Shown here: one piece after another, positions 1-9,476 of the stretch | How positions within the stretch are numbered: the first letter of the stretch is position 1 | How the letters are laid out: the number at the start of each line of letters is the position of its first letter | Assembly (NCBI RefSeq): GCF_012838985.1 | Contig: NZ_DUOE01000181.1 | Span: forward strand, 1-50,016 | DNA length: 50,016 nt | Reading direction: 5' to 3' | Source: Corynebacterium sp. | Lineage (GTDB): Bacteria; Actinomycetota; Actinomycetes; Mycobacteriales; Mycobacteriaceae | Translations under genes and position numbers: made by a program | Notes under the pieces: model-generated | Told to the model about the DNA's origin: nothing | The model's database searches: none | What the model saw: the letters and a program-made list of their open reading frames with translations, nothing else

Positions 1-58
1 CCCGTCCCACCGGGGCGGGTGCCTCGTTCGTGATTCGTGTGGCGTGTGCCGGGAAGGC

Positions 59-490
59 CTAGTGCTTTTCCTTCGGCAGGCCGTACTGCATGCTGAGGTT
101 GTATGCGCCCCAGATCAGCAGGATCGCGCCCATGGCCATGAGCCAGAAGTGCCAGAAGGCGATACCCATGCCCAGGACACCGACGGCGCCGGCCATCCAT
201 GCCGGGTAGACGGAGCCCGGGGAGAAGAAGCCGAGGATACCGGCCTTGTCCTCGACCTCAGCCTCTTCCCAGTCCTCGGGGAGGACGTCAGAGCGGGAGT
301 CGGTGAAGTGGAGGTAGACACCGAGCATGAGAGCCAGTGCGGTGGAGAGAACCAGCGCGGTGATGCCGACCCACTCGGTGCGTCCGCCGTAGCCGTCCTC
401 TGCGATGAAGCCGGTACCGAAGGTGTAGATCACAGCCATCACAGCCAGGAAGGCCGCGATGCCGTACATCAGTTTAGAACCAGAGTTCAT
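59..490 (-). CDS. ctaF: Cytochrome c oxidase subunit IV, actinobacterial type
   Basis: 143 aa; 'MLGVYLHFTDSRSDVLPEDWEEAEVEDKAGILGFFSPGS' typical of actinobacterial CtaF; adjacent to ctaC. Confidence 0.93.
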   Translation of the reverse strand: MNSGSKLMYGIAAFLAVMAVIYTFGTGFIAEDGYGGRTEWVGITALVLSTALALMLGVYLHFTDSRSDVLPEDWEEAEVEDKAGILGFFSPGSVYPAWMAGAVGVLGMGIAFWHFWLMAMGAILLIWGAYNLSMQYGLPKEKH

Positions 491-505
491 TGTGACAATC
501 CTCCG

Positions 506-1600
506 TTAGATGTTGGCGTTGTGGTCGACGTAGTTCTCGCCGTCCCAGGTCTGACGGGACGAGTTGAACGGGTGGGTGGTGGTGGCGTACGGAGCCTCAC
601 CGATCGCCGCCAGTGCCTCGGAGTTCGGGGCATCCGGGTTGTCGATGCGGTACTGCATGTACTGGGTGAAGGCCTCCGGGGAGACGACACGCAGCTCGAA
701 GTTCATCATGGCATGGTAGGTACCGCACATCTCGGCACAGCGGCCGACGAAGGCGCCCTCTTCCTCGATGGCCTCGATCTGGAAGGCACGCTGCTGCTGG
801 TTGGCCTCCGGGTGAGCGTAGGCGTCACGCTTGAAGAGGAACTCCGGGATCCAGAAGGAGTGGGCGACATCGCCGGAGGCGAGCTGGAACTCGACCGGGG
901 TGTTGCTCGGGAGAACCAGGACCGGGATCTCGTCGGTGGTGCCGACGGTCTCGATCAGGTTGTAGTGGAGGTAGGAGTGGTCACCCTTGGACATGCCGTG
1001 AATCGGGTTCGGGTTCTTCACGAGCTCCGGGTCGTCGTACTTGGTCGCCTCGGCCAGGGCCGTGCGCTCCTCGTCGACACCGTTGTACTCGGAGCCGGTC
1101 GGGCTGAGGTTGGCGGCGACGTTCTGGTAGCCGAACTTCCAGTTCCACTGGAAGGCGGTCACGTCAACGGTGACCTCCGGGTTCTTGTCCAGGGCGGTGA
1201 CCTTCTGCTGGGTCTGGACCGTGAAGAAGAACAGGCCCATGACGATGAAGATCGGCATGATGGTCAGGACAAGCTCCAGGGGAACGTTGTACTGCAGCTG
1301 CTTCGGGAACTCGCCCTCGCCGCGCTTCTCAGCCTTCTTGGCGTTCCAGCTGAAGACGGCGACGAGCATGAGAGCCCACATGATGATGCCGATGATCCAG
1401 GCGGTGACCCACACCCAGACCCAGAAGTTGTACATGGCGGTTGCCTCCGGGGTGATACCCGTCGGCCAACCCATGCCGATGATCCTGCCGACGCTCTCCG
1501 GCGGAGCGACGTCACAAGCGGCGAGAGCGAGGCCACCAAGTGCCATCACACCGCCGAGACCCGCCTTACGGGCGAAGCCGCGCTTCTTACGCTGTTCCAC
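506..1600 (-). CDS. ctaC: Cytochrome c oxidase subunit II (ORF open to 1675; GTG start at 1600 preferred)
   Basis: CuA motif 'EEEGAFVGRCAEMCGTYHAMMNF', 'FQWNWKFGY', lipobox-like 'LALAAC'; start VEQRKKRGFARK. Confidence 0.95.
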   Translation of the reverse strand: MEQRKKRGFARKAGLGGVMALGGLALAACDVAPPESVGRIIGMGWPTGITPEATAMYNFWVWVWVTAWIIGIIMWALMLVAVFSWNAKKAEKRGEGEFPKQLQYNVPLELVLTIMPIFIVMGLFFFTVQTQQKVTALDKNPEVTVDVTAFQWNWKFGYQNVAANLSPTGSEYNGVDEERTALAEATKYDDPELVKNPNPIHGMSKGDHSYLHYNLIETVGTTDEIPVLVLPSNTPVEFQLASGDVAHSFWIPEFLFKRDAYAHPEANQQQRAFQIEAIEEEGAFVGRCAEMCGTYHAMMNFELRVVSPEAFTQYMQYRIDNPDAPNSEALAAIGEAPYATTTHPFNSSRQTWDGENYVDHNANI

Positions 1601-2014
1601 GTGTGTCTGCCTTCCTGTCCACACTAAATCCTTGAACACTGGTTTAAGCATTCCTGATACAGCAGGATAGTTCATTCACGGTGGTTATCCATGCTGTTTC
1701 CCTCCTGCCGAGATCTTCCGGATGTCACCGGTGCCCCTCGAAGTACCCCGGATGTTACAGCCCATATGGGCTTACTCACGAATGACGGCCCACCCCCTCC
1801 CGATTCCGTGTTACCCATCTCACAATCCCCAGGTCATGGGATCATCCGAAAGTATCCACCCATATATCCGTCCTTTCTACCCCCTGCCCCACCTGCGGCG
1901 GAACATCCCCGACGGCCTGCCCGGCCGCTATCTCGTGCCGGTGTCGCTTCACGACGCCCCCGGGCCGTATCGTAGGACCGAACACTTCCGTTATATAGAG
2001 GAGAACATTTCCAC

Positions 2015-3937
2015 ATGTGCGGCTTTCTTGGCATGCTCACCGCCGGCGGTGACGCAGAGGCCTTCGTTGACGCTGTGACCCGGGCCCTGCCGTGCATGCG
2101 CCACCGCGGTCCGGACGACGCAGGCACCTGGCACGACGAGGACGTCATCTTCGGCTTCAACCGTCTCTCGATCGTCGACCTGGAGCACTCGCACCAGCCG
2201 CTGGTCTGGGGACCGGAGGAGTCGCCGGAGCGCTACGCCCTCATCTTCAACGGCGAGATCTACAACTACGTGGAACTCCGCGAGGAGCTCAGCGCTGCGG
2301 GGCATGAGTTCCGCACCCGCGGGGACTCGGAGACTATCGTCGTCGGCTACCACCACTGGGGCGAGGACGTGGTCGAGCACCTGCGCGGCATGTTCGCCTT
2401 CGCCATCTGGGACACCGAGGAGAAGGTCCTGTTCGTCGGCCGCGACCAGTTCGGCATCAAGCCGCTGTACTACGCCACGACCCCGGCCGGCACCGTCTTC
2501 TCCTCCGAGAAGAAGTCCATCCTGGAGATGGCCCCGGAGCTCGGTCTCGGCCTGGACCTTGACCGTCGTGCGATCGAGCACTACGTCGACCTGCAGTACG
2601 TGCCGGAGCCGGAGTCGCTCCACTCCTCCATCCGTCGTCTCGAGTCCGGGTGCACGGCGACGCTGCGTGCCGGCGACGAGGTCGTCGCCCGCCGCTACTT
2701 CAAGCCGCGTTTCGACGTCACCCCGGTCCCCAAGGGGAAGGAGCAGGACCTCTTCGACCGGATCGCCCGAGCGCTGGAGGATTCCGTCGAGAAGCACATG
2801 CGTGCGGACGTCACCGTGGGATCCTTCCTGTCCGGCGGCATCGACTCCACCGCCATCGCCACCCTGGCGAAGCGCCACAACCCGGATCTGCTGACCTTCA
2901 CCACCGGTTTCGAGCGTGAGGGCTACTCCGAGGTCGACGTGGCCGCGGAGTCGGCCGCCGCGATCGGCGTGGAGCACATCGTCAAGGTGGTCTCCCCGGA
3001 GGAGTACGCCGACGCGATCCCGAAGATCATGTGGTACCTGGATGACCCGGTGGCGGACCCGTCGCTGGTGCCGCTGTACTTCGTGGCGCAGGAGGCTCGC
3101 AAGCACGTCAAGGTCGTCCTGTCCGGTGAGGGTGCGGATGAACTTTTCGGCGGCTACACCATCTACAAGGAGCCGCTCTCGCTGGCACCCTTCGAGAAGG
3201 TTCCCACCCCGCTGCGCCGTGGCCTCGGCCGCCTCTCCCGCGTGCTTCCCGACGGCATGAAGGGCAAGTCGCTGCTCGAGCGCGGTTCCATGACCATGGA
3301 GGAGCGCTACTACGGCAACGCGCGCTCCTTCAACTTCGAGCAGCTCCAGCGCGTGCTGCCGTGGGCGAAGGAGGAGTGGGACCACAAGGAGGTCACCGCC
3401 CCGATCTACGCGCAGTCCACCCACATGGACCCGGTCGCCCGGATGCAGCACCTCGACCTGTTCACGTGGATGCGCGGCGACATCCTGGTCAAGGCCGACA
3501 AGATCAACATGGCCAACTCCCTGGAGCTGCGCGTGCCGTTCCTGGACAAGGAGGTCTTCGAGGTCGCCCAGACCATCCCGCACGACCTGAAGATCGCCGG
3601 GGGCACCACCAAGTACGCCCTGCGCAAGGCCATGGAGCAGATCGTCCCGCCGCATGTCCTGCACCGTAAGAAGCTGGGCTTCCCGGTGCCGATGCGTCAC
3701 TGGCTGGCCGGCGACGAGCTCTTCGGCTGGGCCCAGGACACCATCAACGAGTCGCAGACCGACGACATCTTCGACCGGAAGGCGGTGCTGGAGATGCTCA
3801 AGGAGCACCGCGACGGCATCTCCGACCACTCCCGTCGCCTGTGGACGGTGCTGGCGTTCATGGTGTGGCACGGCATCTTCATCGAGGACCGGATCGACCC
3901 GCAGATCGAGGAGAAGGACTACCCGGTCGACATCTGA
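2015..3937 (+). CDS. asnB: Asparagine synthetase (glutamine-hydrolysing), LtsA/AsnB type
   Basis: 640 aa; N-terminal MCGFLGM class II GATase, 'SGGIDSTAIA' PP-loop; position opposite ctaC as in C. glutamicum ltsA. Confidence 0.93.
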   Translation: MCGFLGMLTAGGDAEAFVDAVTRALPCMRHRGPDDAGTWHDEDVIFGFNRLSIVDLEHSHQPLVWGPEESPERYALIFNGEIYNYVELREELSAAGHEFRTRGDSETIVVGYHHWGEDVVEHLRGMFAFAIWDTEEKVLFVGRDQFGIKPLYYATTPAGTVFSSEKKSILEMAPELGLGLDLDRRAIEHYVDLQYVPEPESLHSSIRRLESGCTATLRAGDEVVARRYFKPRFDVTPVPKGKEQDLFDRIARALEDSVEKHMRADVTVGSFLSGGIDSTAIATLAKRHNPDLLTFTTGFEREGYSEVDVAAESAAAIGVEHIVKVVSPEEYADAIPKIMWYLDDPVADPSLVPLYFVAQEARKHVKVVLSGEGADELFGGYTIYKEPLSLAPFEKVPTPLRRGLGRLSRVLPDGMKGKSLLERGSMTMEERYYGNARSFNFEQLQRVLPWAKEEWDHKEVTAPIYAQSTHMDPVARMQHLDLFTWMRGDILVKADKINMANSLELRVPFLDKEVFEVAQTIPHDLKIAGGTTKYALRKAMEQIVPPHVLHRKKLGFPVPMRHWLAGDELFGWAQDTINESQTDDIFDRKAVLEMLKEHRDGISDHSRRLWTVLAFMVWHGIFIEDRIDPQIEEKDYPVDI

Positions 3938-3946
3938 CCGGAGACA

Positions 3947-3992
3947 GAAAAAGCGCCCGCACTCCCTCGAAGGGGGAGTGCGGGCGCTTTTC
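3947..3992. terminator. Bidirectional Rho-independent terminator
   Basis: gaaaaagcgcccgcactccc-tcgaag-ggggagtgcgggcgcttttc, long GC stem with A/T flanks, between convergent asnB and the HesB gene. Confidence 0.92.
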
Positions 3993-4011
3993 GTCCCGTG
4001 ACGAATGATTC

Positions 4012-4356
4012 CTAGTTGAAGGAGTCGCCGCAGGCGCAGGCGCCGCCGGCGTTCGGGTTGTCGATGGTGAAGCCCTGGGACTCGATGGTGTCGGCGAAGT
4101 CGATCTTCGCACCGCTGAGGTACGGCACGCTCATCTTGTCGACGACCAGGCGCACGCCGCCGACCTCGTCGACCTTGTCGCCGTCGAGCTCGCGGTCGTC
4201 GAAGTAGAGCTGGTAACGCAGGCCTGCGCAACCGCCCGGCTGGACGGCGATGCGCAGCGCCAGATCATCGCGGCCCTCCTGATCGAGCAGAGCCTTGGCC
4301 TTGGCGGCTGCGGCATCGGTGAGGACTACGCCGGTGCTGGAGGCGGGAGCGGTCAT
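4012..4356 (-). CDS. erpA: HesB/IscA-family iron-sulfur cluster insertion protein
   Basis: 114 aa; C-terminal 'GGACACGDSFN' and 'QPGGCAGLRYQLYFDD'. Confidence 0.9.
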   Translation of the reverse strand: MTAPASSTGVVLTDAAAAKAKALLDQEGRDDLALRIAVQPGGCAGLRYQLYFDDRELDGDKVDEVGGVRLVVDKMSVPYLSGAKIDFADTIESQGFTIDNPNAGGACACGDSFN

Positions 4357-4500
4357 GGTGGTGATCTCCTTGCATACATAGGTGCTTCGTTACGCGCCCA
4401 CCATACTCGCCGGGGACCGGGGTGCGCGCTTACACATTCATAACGCGCGGGTGCCCACCCGTATTCCCGACTCCCCATCTGGCCTTGTAGCCTGGGACTC

Positions 4501-5199
4501 GTGAAACTCCCCTGGCAGAAATCCGATGAATCCTCCCCGGCCGAGCCCGCCGCCTCGCCGACCCCCGCCCCGGCCGAGCCCCAACGCCCGGCGCACCCGA
4601 AGGGCTACACCCCGCCGAAGGGGCGCCCGACCCCGAAGCGTCGTGAGGTCGAGATCGAGCGCGGCATCATCCGCGACCCCCGCGCCCCGAAGTCGGCGGC
4701 GCAGGCCAGCGCGCAGCGCAAGGAACTGAAGAAGTCCATGTCCAAGGAGGAGTGGAAGGCCCACAAGGCCCGCGAGCGCGAGGAGAACCGGAAGCGCCAG
4801 CAGGAGGTCCAGCGGGCCATGGACGACGGCGACGAGCGTTACCTGCTCCCCCGTGACCAGGGGGCGGAGCGTCGTCACGTCCGCGACTGGGTCGACTCCC
4901 GCCGTTTCGTCAACAACTGGGTCCTCCCGGTGGCGCTGGGCCTGCTGGTGACGCTGTTCATCGGCACCTTCGCCCCGGATGTCGCGAACATCATGTCGCT
5001 CATCGCGATGTTCCTCATGCTCATCTTCTTCATCGAGGGTGTGTGGGCCGGCATGGCCGCCAACCGTTCCGTCCGCGAGAAGTTCCCGGAGACCCGGGCG
5101 ACGGGTCTCGGTCTGGGCTTCTACACTTACTCGCGTATGACGCAGCCGCGTAAGTGGCGTTCGCCGAAGCCGCGTGTGAACGTCGGCGACAAGGTCTAG
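4501..5199 (+). CDS. DUF3043-type conserved membrane protein
   Basis: 232 aa; charged N-terminus then two TM segments; actinobacterial synteny. Confidence 0.8.
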   Translation: MKLPWQKSDESSPAEPAASPTPAPAEPQRPAHPKGYTPPKGRPTPKRREVEIERGIIRDPRAPKSAAQASAQRKELKKSMSKEEWKAHKAREREENRKRQQEVQRAMDDGDERYLLPRDQGAERRHVRDWVDSRRFVNNWVLPVALGLLVTLFIGTFAPDVANIMSLIAMFLMLIFFIEGVWAGMAANRSVREKFPETRATGLGLGFYTYSRMTQPRKWRSPKPRVNVGDKV

Positions 5200-5215
5200 A
5201 GCCCAGGAGGCCCCC

Positions 5216-6199
5216 ATGCTTTTCGACGCCGCCGAGCCCCTCACCACCCCGGATCCGCAGATCCGGGACGAGGCACTCGCATCCGCCGCACTCTCCGGCA
5301 CGGGACGTCTCCGTGAGCTCGGGGCGTGGGTCGCCGCCTGCCAGGGCACGTTCCCGCCCCGCCCGCTGGAGCGCTGCCGGGTGGTGGTGTTCGCGGGTGA
5401 CCACGGTGTCGCCGGGCGGGGCATGTCCGTCCTCCCGCCGGAGCACTCGGTGGCCACCGCGGCGGACATCGAACGCGGCGGCGGAGCCGTCAACGTGCTC
5501 GCGCGGGCCGCGGGGGCGTCGGTACGCCTCGTGGACGTCTCCCTCGACCACGACGCCTGGGGGGAGGAGCGCGTGCGTCGCTCCACCGGCTCCATCGACG
5601 TGGAGGACGCCATGGAGGCCGAGGAGCTGGCCCGCGCCGTCGAGATCGGCCGCCGGGTGGCGGACCAGGAGATCGACGCCGGCGCTGACCTGCTCATTCC
5701 GGGTGATCTCGGGGTGGGCAACACCACCGTGGCGGCGGCCGTCCTCGGGGCGTTCACGGCCACCGAGCCCGTCGCCGTCGTCGGCCCCGGCGCCGGCATC
5801 ACCGATGAGCTGTGGAAGATCAAGGTCGAGGCGATCCGCGACGCCATGTTCCGCGTCCGCGGCACCACGGGGAATCCCGAGGAGGTCCTGCGGAGGATCT
5901 CCTCCCCGGACCTGGTGGCGCTGGTGGCCTTCATCGCGCAGGCCGCGGCGCGCCGCACCCCCGTGCTTCTCGACGGCGCCCCCGTCACCGTCGCCGCCTA
6001 CCTCGCCGAACGTCTCTCCCCCGGCACCGCCCCCTGGTGCCAGGCCGGGCAGCTGACCCCGGAGCCCGCGCACCTCATCGCGCTGCAGGCCCTCGAGCTC
6101 ACGCCTCTCGTCGCCCTGGACATGAACGCCGGCCAGGGCACCGGCGCGCTGGCGGCGCTCCCGCTGGTGCGGGCCGCCGCCGAGCTGCTGGCCGACTAG
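5216..6199 (+). CDS. cobT: Nicotinate-nucleotide--dimethylbenzimidazole phosphoribosyltransferase
   Basis: 'FAGDHGVAGRGMSVLPPEHS', 'GDLGVGNTTVAAA', 'LDMNAGQGTGALAALPLVRAA'. Confidence 0.92.
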   Translation: MLFDAAEPLTTPDPQIRDEALASAALSGTGRLRELGAWVAACQGTFPPRPLERCRVVVFAGDHGVAGRGMSVLPPEHSVATAADIERGGGAVNVLARAAGASVRLVDVSLDHDAWGEERVRRSTGSIDVEDAMEAEELARAVEIGRRVADQEIDAGADLLIPGDLGVGNTTVAAAVLGAFTATEPVAVVGPGAGITDELWKIKVEAIRDAMFRVRGTTGNPEEVLRRISSPDLVALVAFIAQAAARRTPVLLDGAPVTVAAYLAERLSPGTAPWCQAGQLTPEPAHLIALQALELTPLVALDMNAGQGTGALAALPLVRAAAELLAD

Positions 6200-7320
6200 G
6201 CGTTCTCCGCCGGGACCAGCGTGTGCACCCAGCCGTGGGTGTCCTCGTGGAGGCCGCGCTGGATGTCGGTCAGGCGCTCGCGCATGGCCATGGTGATCTC
6301 ACCCGGCTGGTTGCCGTTGATCTCGAACTCACCGTGGTTGGACAGGACACGTCCGACCGGGGTGATCACGGCGGCGGTGCCGCAGGCCAGGGCCTCGGTC
6401 ATCTCTCCGGAGGCGACGTCGTCGCGCCAGTCGAACTTGGAGATCTTCCGCTCCTCCGTCCGGTGGCCGAGGTCGCGGGCGACCTGCAGCAGCGAGTCGC
6501 GGGTGACGCCCGGGAGCAGGGAGCCGGAGAGCTCGGGGGTGACCACCGTGGCGTCGTCACCCGAGCCGTACACGAAGAACAGGTTCATGCCACCCATCTC
6601 CTCGATGTAGGTGTGCTCGATGGCGTCGAGCCACACCACCTGGTCGCAGCCCTTCTCCTCCGCCTGTGCCTGCGCGAGCAGGGAGGCGGCGTAGTTGCCG
6701 GCGAACTTCGCGGCACCGGTGCCACCGGGGGCGGCGCGGACGTAGTCCTCGCTCAGCCACACGGAGACCGGCTTGACGCCGCCGGTGAAGTAGGCGCCGA
6801 CCGGGGAGGCGATGACGAAGAAGGTGTACCGGTTCGCCGGGCTGACACCCAGGGAGACCTCGGTGGAGATCATGAAGGGACGCAGGTAGAGGCTGGCCTC
6901 GCCGCCGGCGGCGGGGACCCAGTCACGGTCGACGTCGACAAGCAGTCGGATGGCCTCGAGGAAGTCCGCGGTCGGCAGCGGCGGCATGGCCATGCGCTCG
7001 GCGGACTTCTGCATGCGCTCGGCGTTGCGCTCCGGGCGGAAGGTGGCGATGGAGCCGTCCGGCTGACGGTAGGCCTTGATGCCCTCGAAGATCGCCTGGC
7101 CGTAGTGGAACACCGTGGTGGCGGGATCCATGGGGATCGCCTCGTACGGACGCACGCGGGCGTCGTGCCAGCCCTCGTCCTCGGTCCACTCGATGGTGAC
7201 CATGTGATCGGTGAAGTTCTTGCCGAACCGCGGATTCTGCAGAATCTCCTCGCGCGCCTCATCGGACGTCGGGGTGGTCGTACGGTTCACGGTGAAATTG
7301 AGAGACGTCATGGGGAACAC
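6196..7320 (-). CDS. ilvE: Branched-chain amino acid aminotransferase
   Basis: 374 aa; 'FHYGQAIFEGIKAYRQPDGSIATFRPERNAERM', 'EEMGGMNLFFVYG'. Confidence 0.95.
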   Translation of the reverse strand: MFPMTSLNFTVNRTTTPTSDEAREEILQNPRFGKNFTDHMVTIEWTEDEGWHDARVRPYEAIPMDPATTVFHYGQAIFEGIKAYRQPDGSIATFRPERNAERMQKSAERMAMPPLPTADFLEAIRLLVDVDRDWVPAAGGEASLYLRPFMISTEVSLGVSPANRYTFFVIASPVGAYFTGGVKPVSVWLSEDYVRAAPGGTGAAKFAGNYAASLLAQAQAEEKGCDQVVWLDAIEHTYIEEMGGMNLFFVYGSGDDATVVTPELSGSLLPGVTRDSLLQVARDLGHRTEERKISKFDWRDDVASGEMTEALACGTAAVITPVGRVLSNHGEFEINGNQPGEITMAMRERLTDIQRGLHEDTHGWVHTLVPAENA

Positions 7321-7392
7321 GCTACACCGACGACCCAGAGGTGATCTCTATAAGCTGGGTTCATCGCTTGTCAATCTCAGGAGGAACTTTTC

Positions 7393-8871
7393 ATGGCGAA
7401 CCCCACTTTCACCCTTCCCGCCCGCGGCACCACCCCCGCCGTCGAACTGGCGAAGAAGGCCCCGAAGTCGACCGACGCGCTGCTCGTGCCCGTCCTCTGC
7501 GGGGAGGACGGCCCCGAGCTGCCGGCCTCCACGCTTCTCGACGACACCGCCTCCCGCCAGGTCCTCAACTCCCTCACCGCCGTCGGGGCCACGGGCAAGG
7601 CCAACGAGATCACCCGCGTCCCCTTCGAGGACCGCTCCGTGATCGCCGTCGGCCTGGGTGATCCGGAGGAACTCACCGATGAGATCCTCCGCCGCGCCGC
7701 CGGCTGCGCCGCCCGCGCACTGAAGAAGGTCGGCACCGTCGCCACCACCCTCGGTGTCTTCGGCCTCGCCGCCGCCGTCGAGGGACTCATCCTCGGTGCG
7801 TACCACTACCGCGGCATCCGGAGTGAGGAGGAGGAGAACGGCGGCGTCGAGAAGCTCGTGTTCGTCGGCGGCGACAAGGATGAGTTCGAGACCGCCCGCA
7901 TCACCGCCGAGGCCGTCGTCCTCGCCCGTGACCTGGTCAACACCCCCTCCTCCCACCTCTACCCCGAGTCCTACGCCGGACTGCTCACCGACGAGGGCAG
8001 GGCCGCGGGCCTCAAGGTCGAGGTGCTCGACGAGAAGGCCCTGACCAAGCAGGGCTTCGGCGGCATCCTCGCCGTCGGCCGCGGCTCCGAGCGCGGCCCC
8101 CGCCTGGTCCGCCTGACCTGGTCCCCGAAGAAGGCGAAGAAGACCGTCGCCATGGTCGGCAAGGGCATCACCTTCGACACCGGCGGCATCTCCCTCAAGC
8201 CGGGCGCCAACATGGAGAACATGATCTCCGACATGGGTGGCTCCGCCGCCGTCGCCGCCACCGTCATCGCCGCCGCGCAGCTCGACCTGCCCGTCCGCAT
8301 CACCGCCACCCTGCCGCTCGCCGAGAACATGCCCGACGGCCGGGCCACCCGCCCCGGCGACGTGATCACCCACTACGGCGGCCAGACCTCCGAGATCATC
8401 AACACCGACGCCGAGGGCCGCATCGTCCTCGCCGACGCCCTCGCCCGCGCCTCCGAGGACAACCCGGACTACCTGCTGGAGGTCGCCACCCTGACCGGCG
8501 CACAGATGGTCGCCCTGGGCACCCGCACCACCGGCGTCATGGGCTCCGACGCCTTCCGCGACCGCGTCGCCGAGACCGGCCGGGCCGTCGGCGAGCCCGC
8601 CTGGGCCATGCCCCTCCTCGAGGAGCACGAGGAGACCATCAAGTCCCCCACCGCCGACATGCGCAACGTCGACAACACCCGCTGGGGTGGCATGGAGTAC
8701 GCCGGCCTGTACCTGTCGAAGTTCATCGACGAGGGCATCGAGTGGGCCCACCTGGACATCGCCGGCCCGTCCTTCAACTCCGGCTCCGTCCACGGCTACA
8801 CCCCGAAGCGCGCGACCGGCGTCCCGGTGCGCACCTTCCTGGCGCTGCTGAGCGAGATCGCCGCCGAGTAG
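7393..8871 (+). CDS. pepA: Leucyl aminopeptidase (M17)
   Basis: 'NTDAEGRIVLADALA', 'GKGITFDTGGISLKPGANMENM'. Confidence 0.95.
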   Translation: MANPTFTLPARGTTPAVELAKKAPKSTDALLVPVLCGEDGPELPASTLLDDTASRQVLNSLTAVGATGKANEITRVPFEDRSVIAVGLGDPEELTDEILRRAAGCAARALKKVGTVATTLGVFGLAAAVEGLILGAYHYRGIRSEEEENGGVEKLVFVGGDKDEFETARITAEAVVLARDLVNTPSSHLYPESYAGLLTDEGRAAGLKVEVLDEKALTKQGFGGILAVGRGSERGPRLVRLTWSPKKAKKTVAMVGKGITFDTGGISLKPGANMENMISDMGGSAAVAATVIAAAQLDLPVRITATLPLAENMPDGRATRPGDVITHYGGQTSEIINTDAEGRIVLADALARASEDNPDYLLEVATLTGAQMVALGTRTTGVMGSDAFRDRVAETGRAVGEPAWAMPLLEEHEETIKSPTADMRNVDNTRWGGMEYAGLYLSKFIDEGIEWAHLDIAGPSFNSGSVHGYTPKRATGVPVRTFLALLSEIAAE

Positions 8872-8885
8872 GGGTCCGCAAGGTA

Positions 8886-8944
8886 GAAAGGTGTGCAACT
8901 CCGGCTTTTCAGGGGCCTGAAAAAGACGGAGTTGCACACCTTTC
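8886..8944. repeat. 59-bp near-perfect palindrome (possible bidirectional terminator or palindromic element)
   Basis: Arms gaaaggtgtgcaactccg (8886-8903) / cggagttgcacacctttc (8927-8944), perfect 18 bp, enclosing cttttcagg-gg-cctgaaaaag. Confidence 0.9.
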
Positions 8945-8957
8945 GCCCTCCCCGGAG

Positions 8958-9350
8958 TCAGTCCGGCAGTTCACCCCGCTCGAAGGCCGCCCGACGGCGC
9001 CGCTGCTCCTCCCGCTTACGCAGGATGCGCTCGTACTCGATCCGCTCCCGCATGCGCTGGGGGTACCCGGTCTCCTCCACGTCATAGACCGGGACGCCGA
9101 GCAGCTTCTGCACGGCGTCGATGCCCTTGGGGCCGCCGATACGGCGCCGGGTGAACTCCCCGTTCTCGTCGACGAGCACCACGGACATCTCGTTGACCAC
9201 GGTCTCCGGCTCAACGAAGGCCTCCACGAAGGCCCGCCCCTCGCACCAGCTGCGGAGGTGGTCGGCGTCCTTCTGACGGATGGTCTCGCCGGGGGCGCGG
9301 GGTGGTCGGAGACCGGACCGGGACTTGTTGCGACCGAATAGATTGAACAC
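8958..9350 (-). CDS. Conserved hypothetical protein between pepA and aceF
   Basis: 130 aa ORF, charged C-terminus; intergenic position on both sides. Confidence 0.75.
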   Translation of the reverse strand: MFNLFGRNKSRSGLRPPRAPGETIRQKDADHLRSWCEGRAFVEAFVEPETVVNEMSVVLVDENGEFTRRRIGGPKGIDAVQKLLGVPVYDVEETGYPQRMRERIEYERILRKREEQRRRRAAFERGELPD

Positions 9351-9476
9351 GACTTACAATTGTAGGTGCACCGAAACTTCTAACGGGATACTCGGTGACA
9401 CCAGGCTGATCAAACCCGGTACGCTGGGGTCATTAGCTATCGATCAACTAACGACTTTCGAGGAGTCAGAAACACT

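Noticed and set aside
1-30. Terminator-like GC hairpin at the window edge (cccgtcccaccggggcggg)
   Set aside because: Truncated by the window boundary; cannot be evaluated.
44-1627. 527-aa plus-strand ORF antisense to ctaC/ctaF, and similar long antisense ORFs (e.g. 1991-4231, 9444-11369, 12290-14437, 43947-46106)
   Set aside because: Composition typical of spurious frames in high-GC DNA, with conserved genes on the opposite strand; no recognisable domains.
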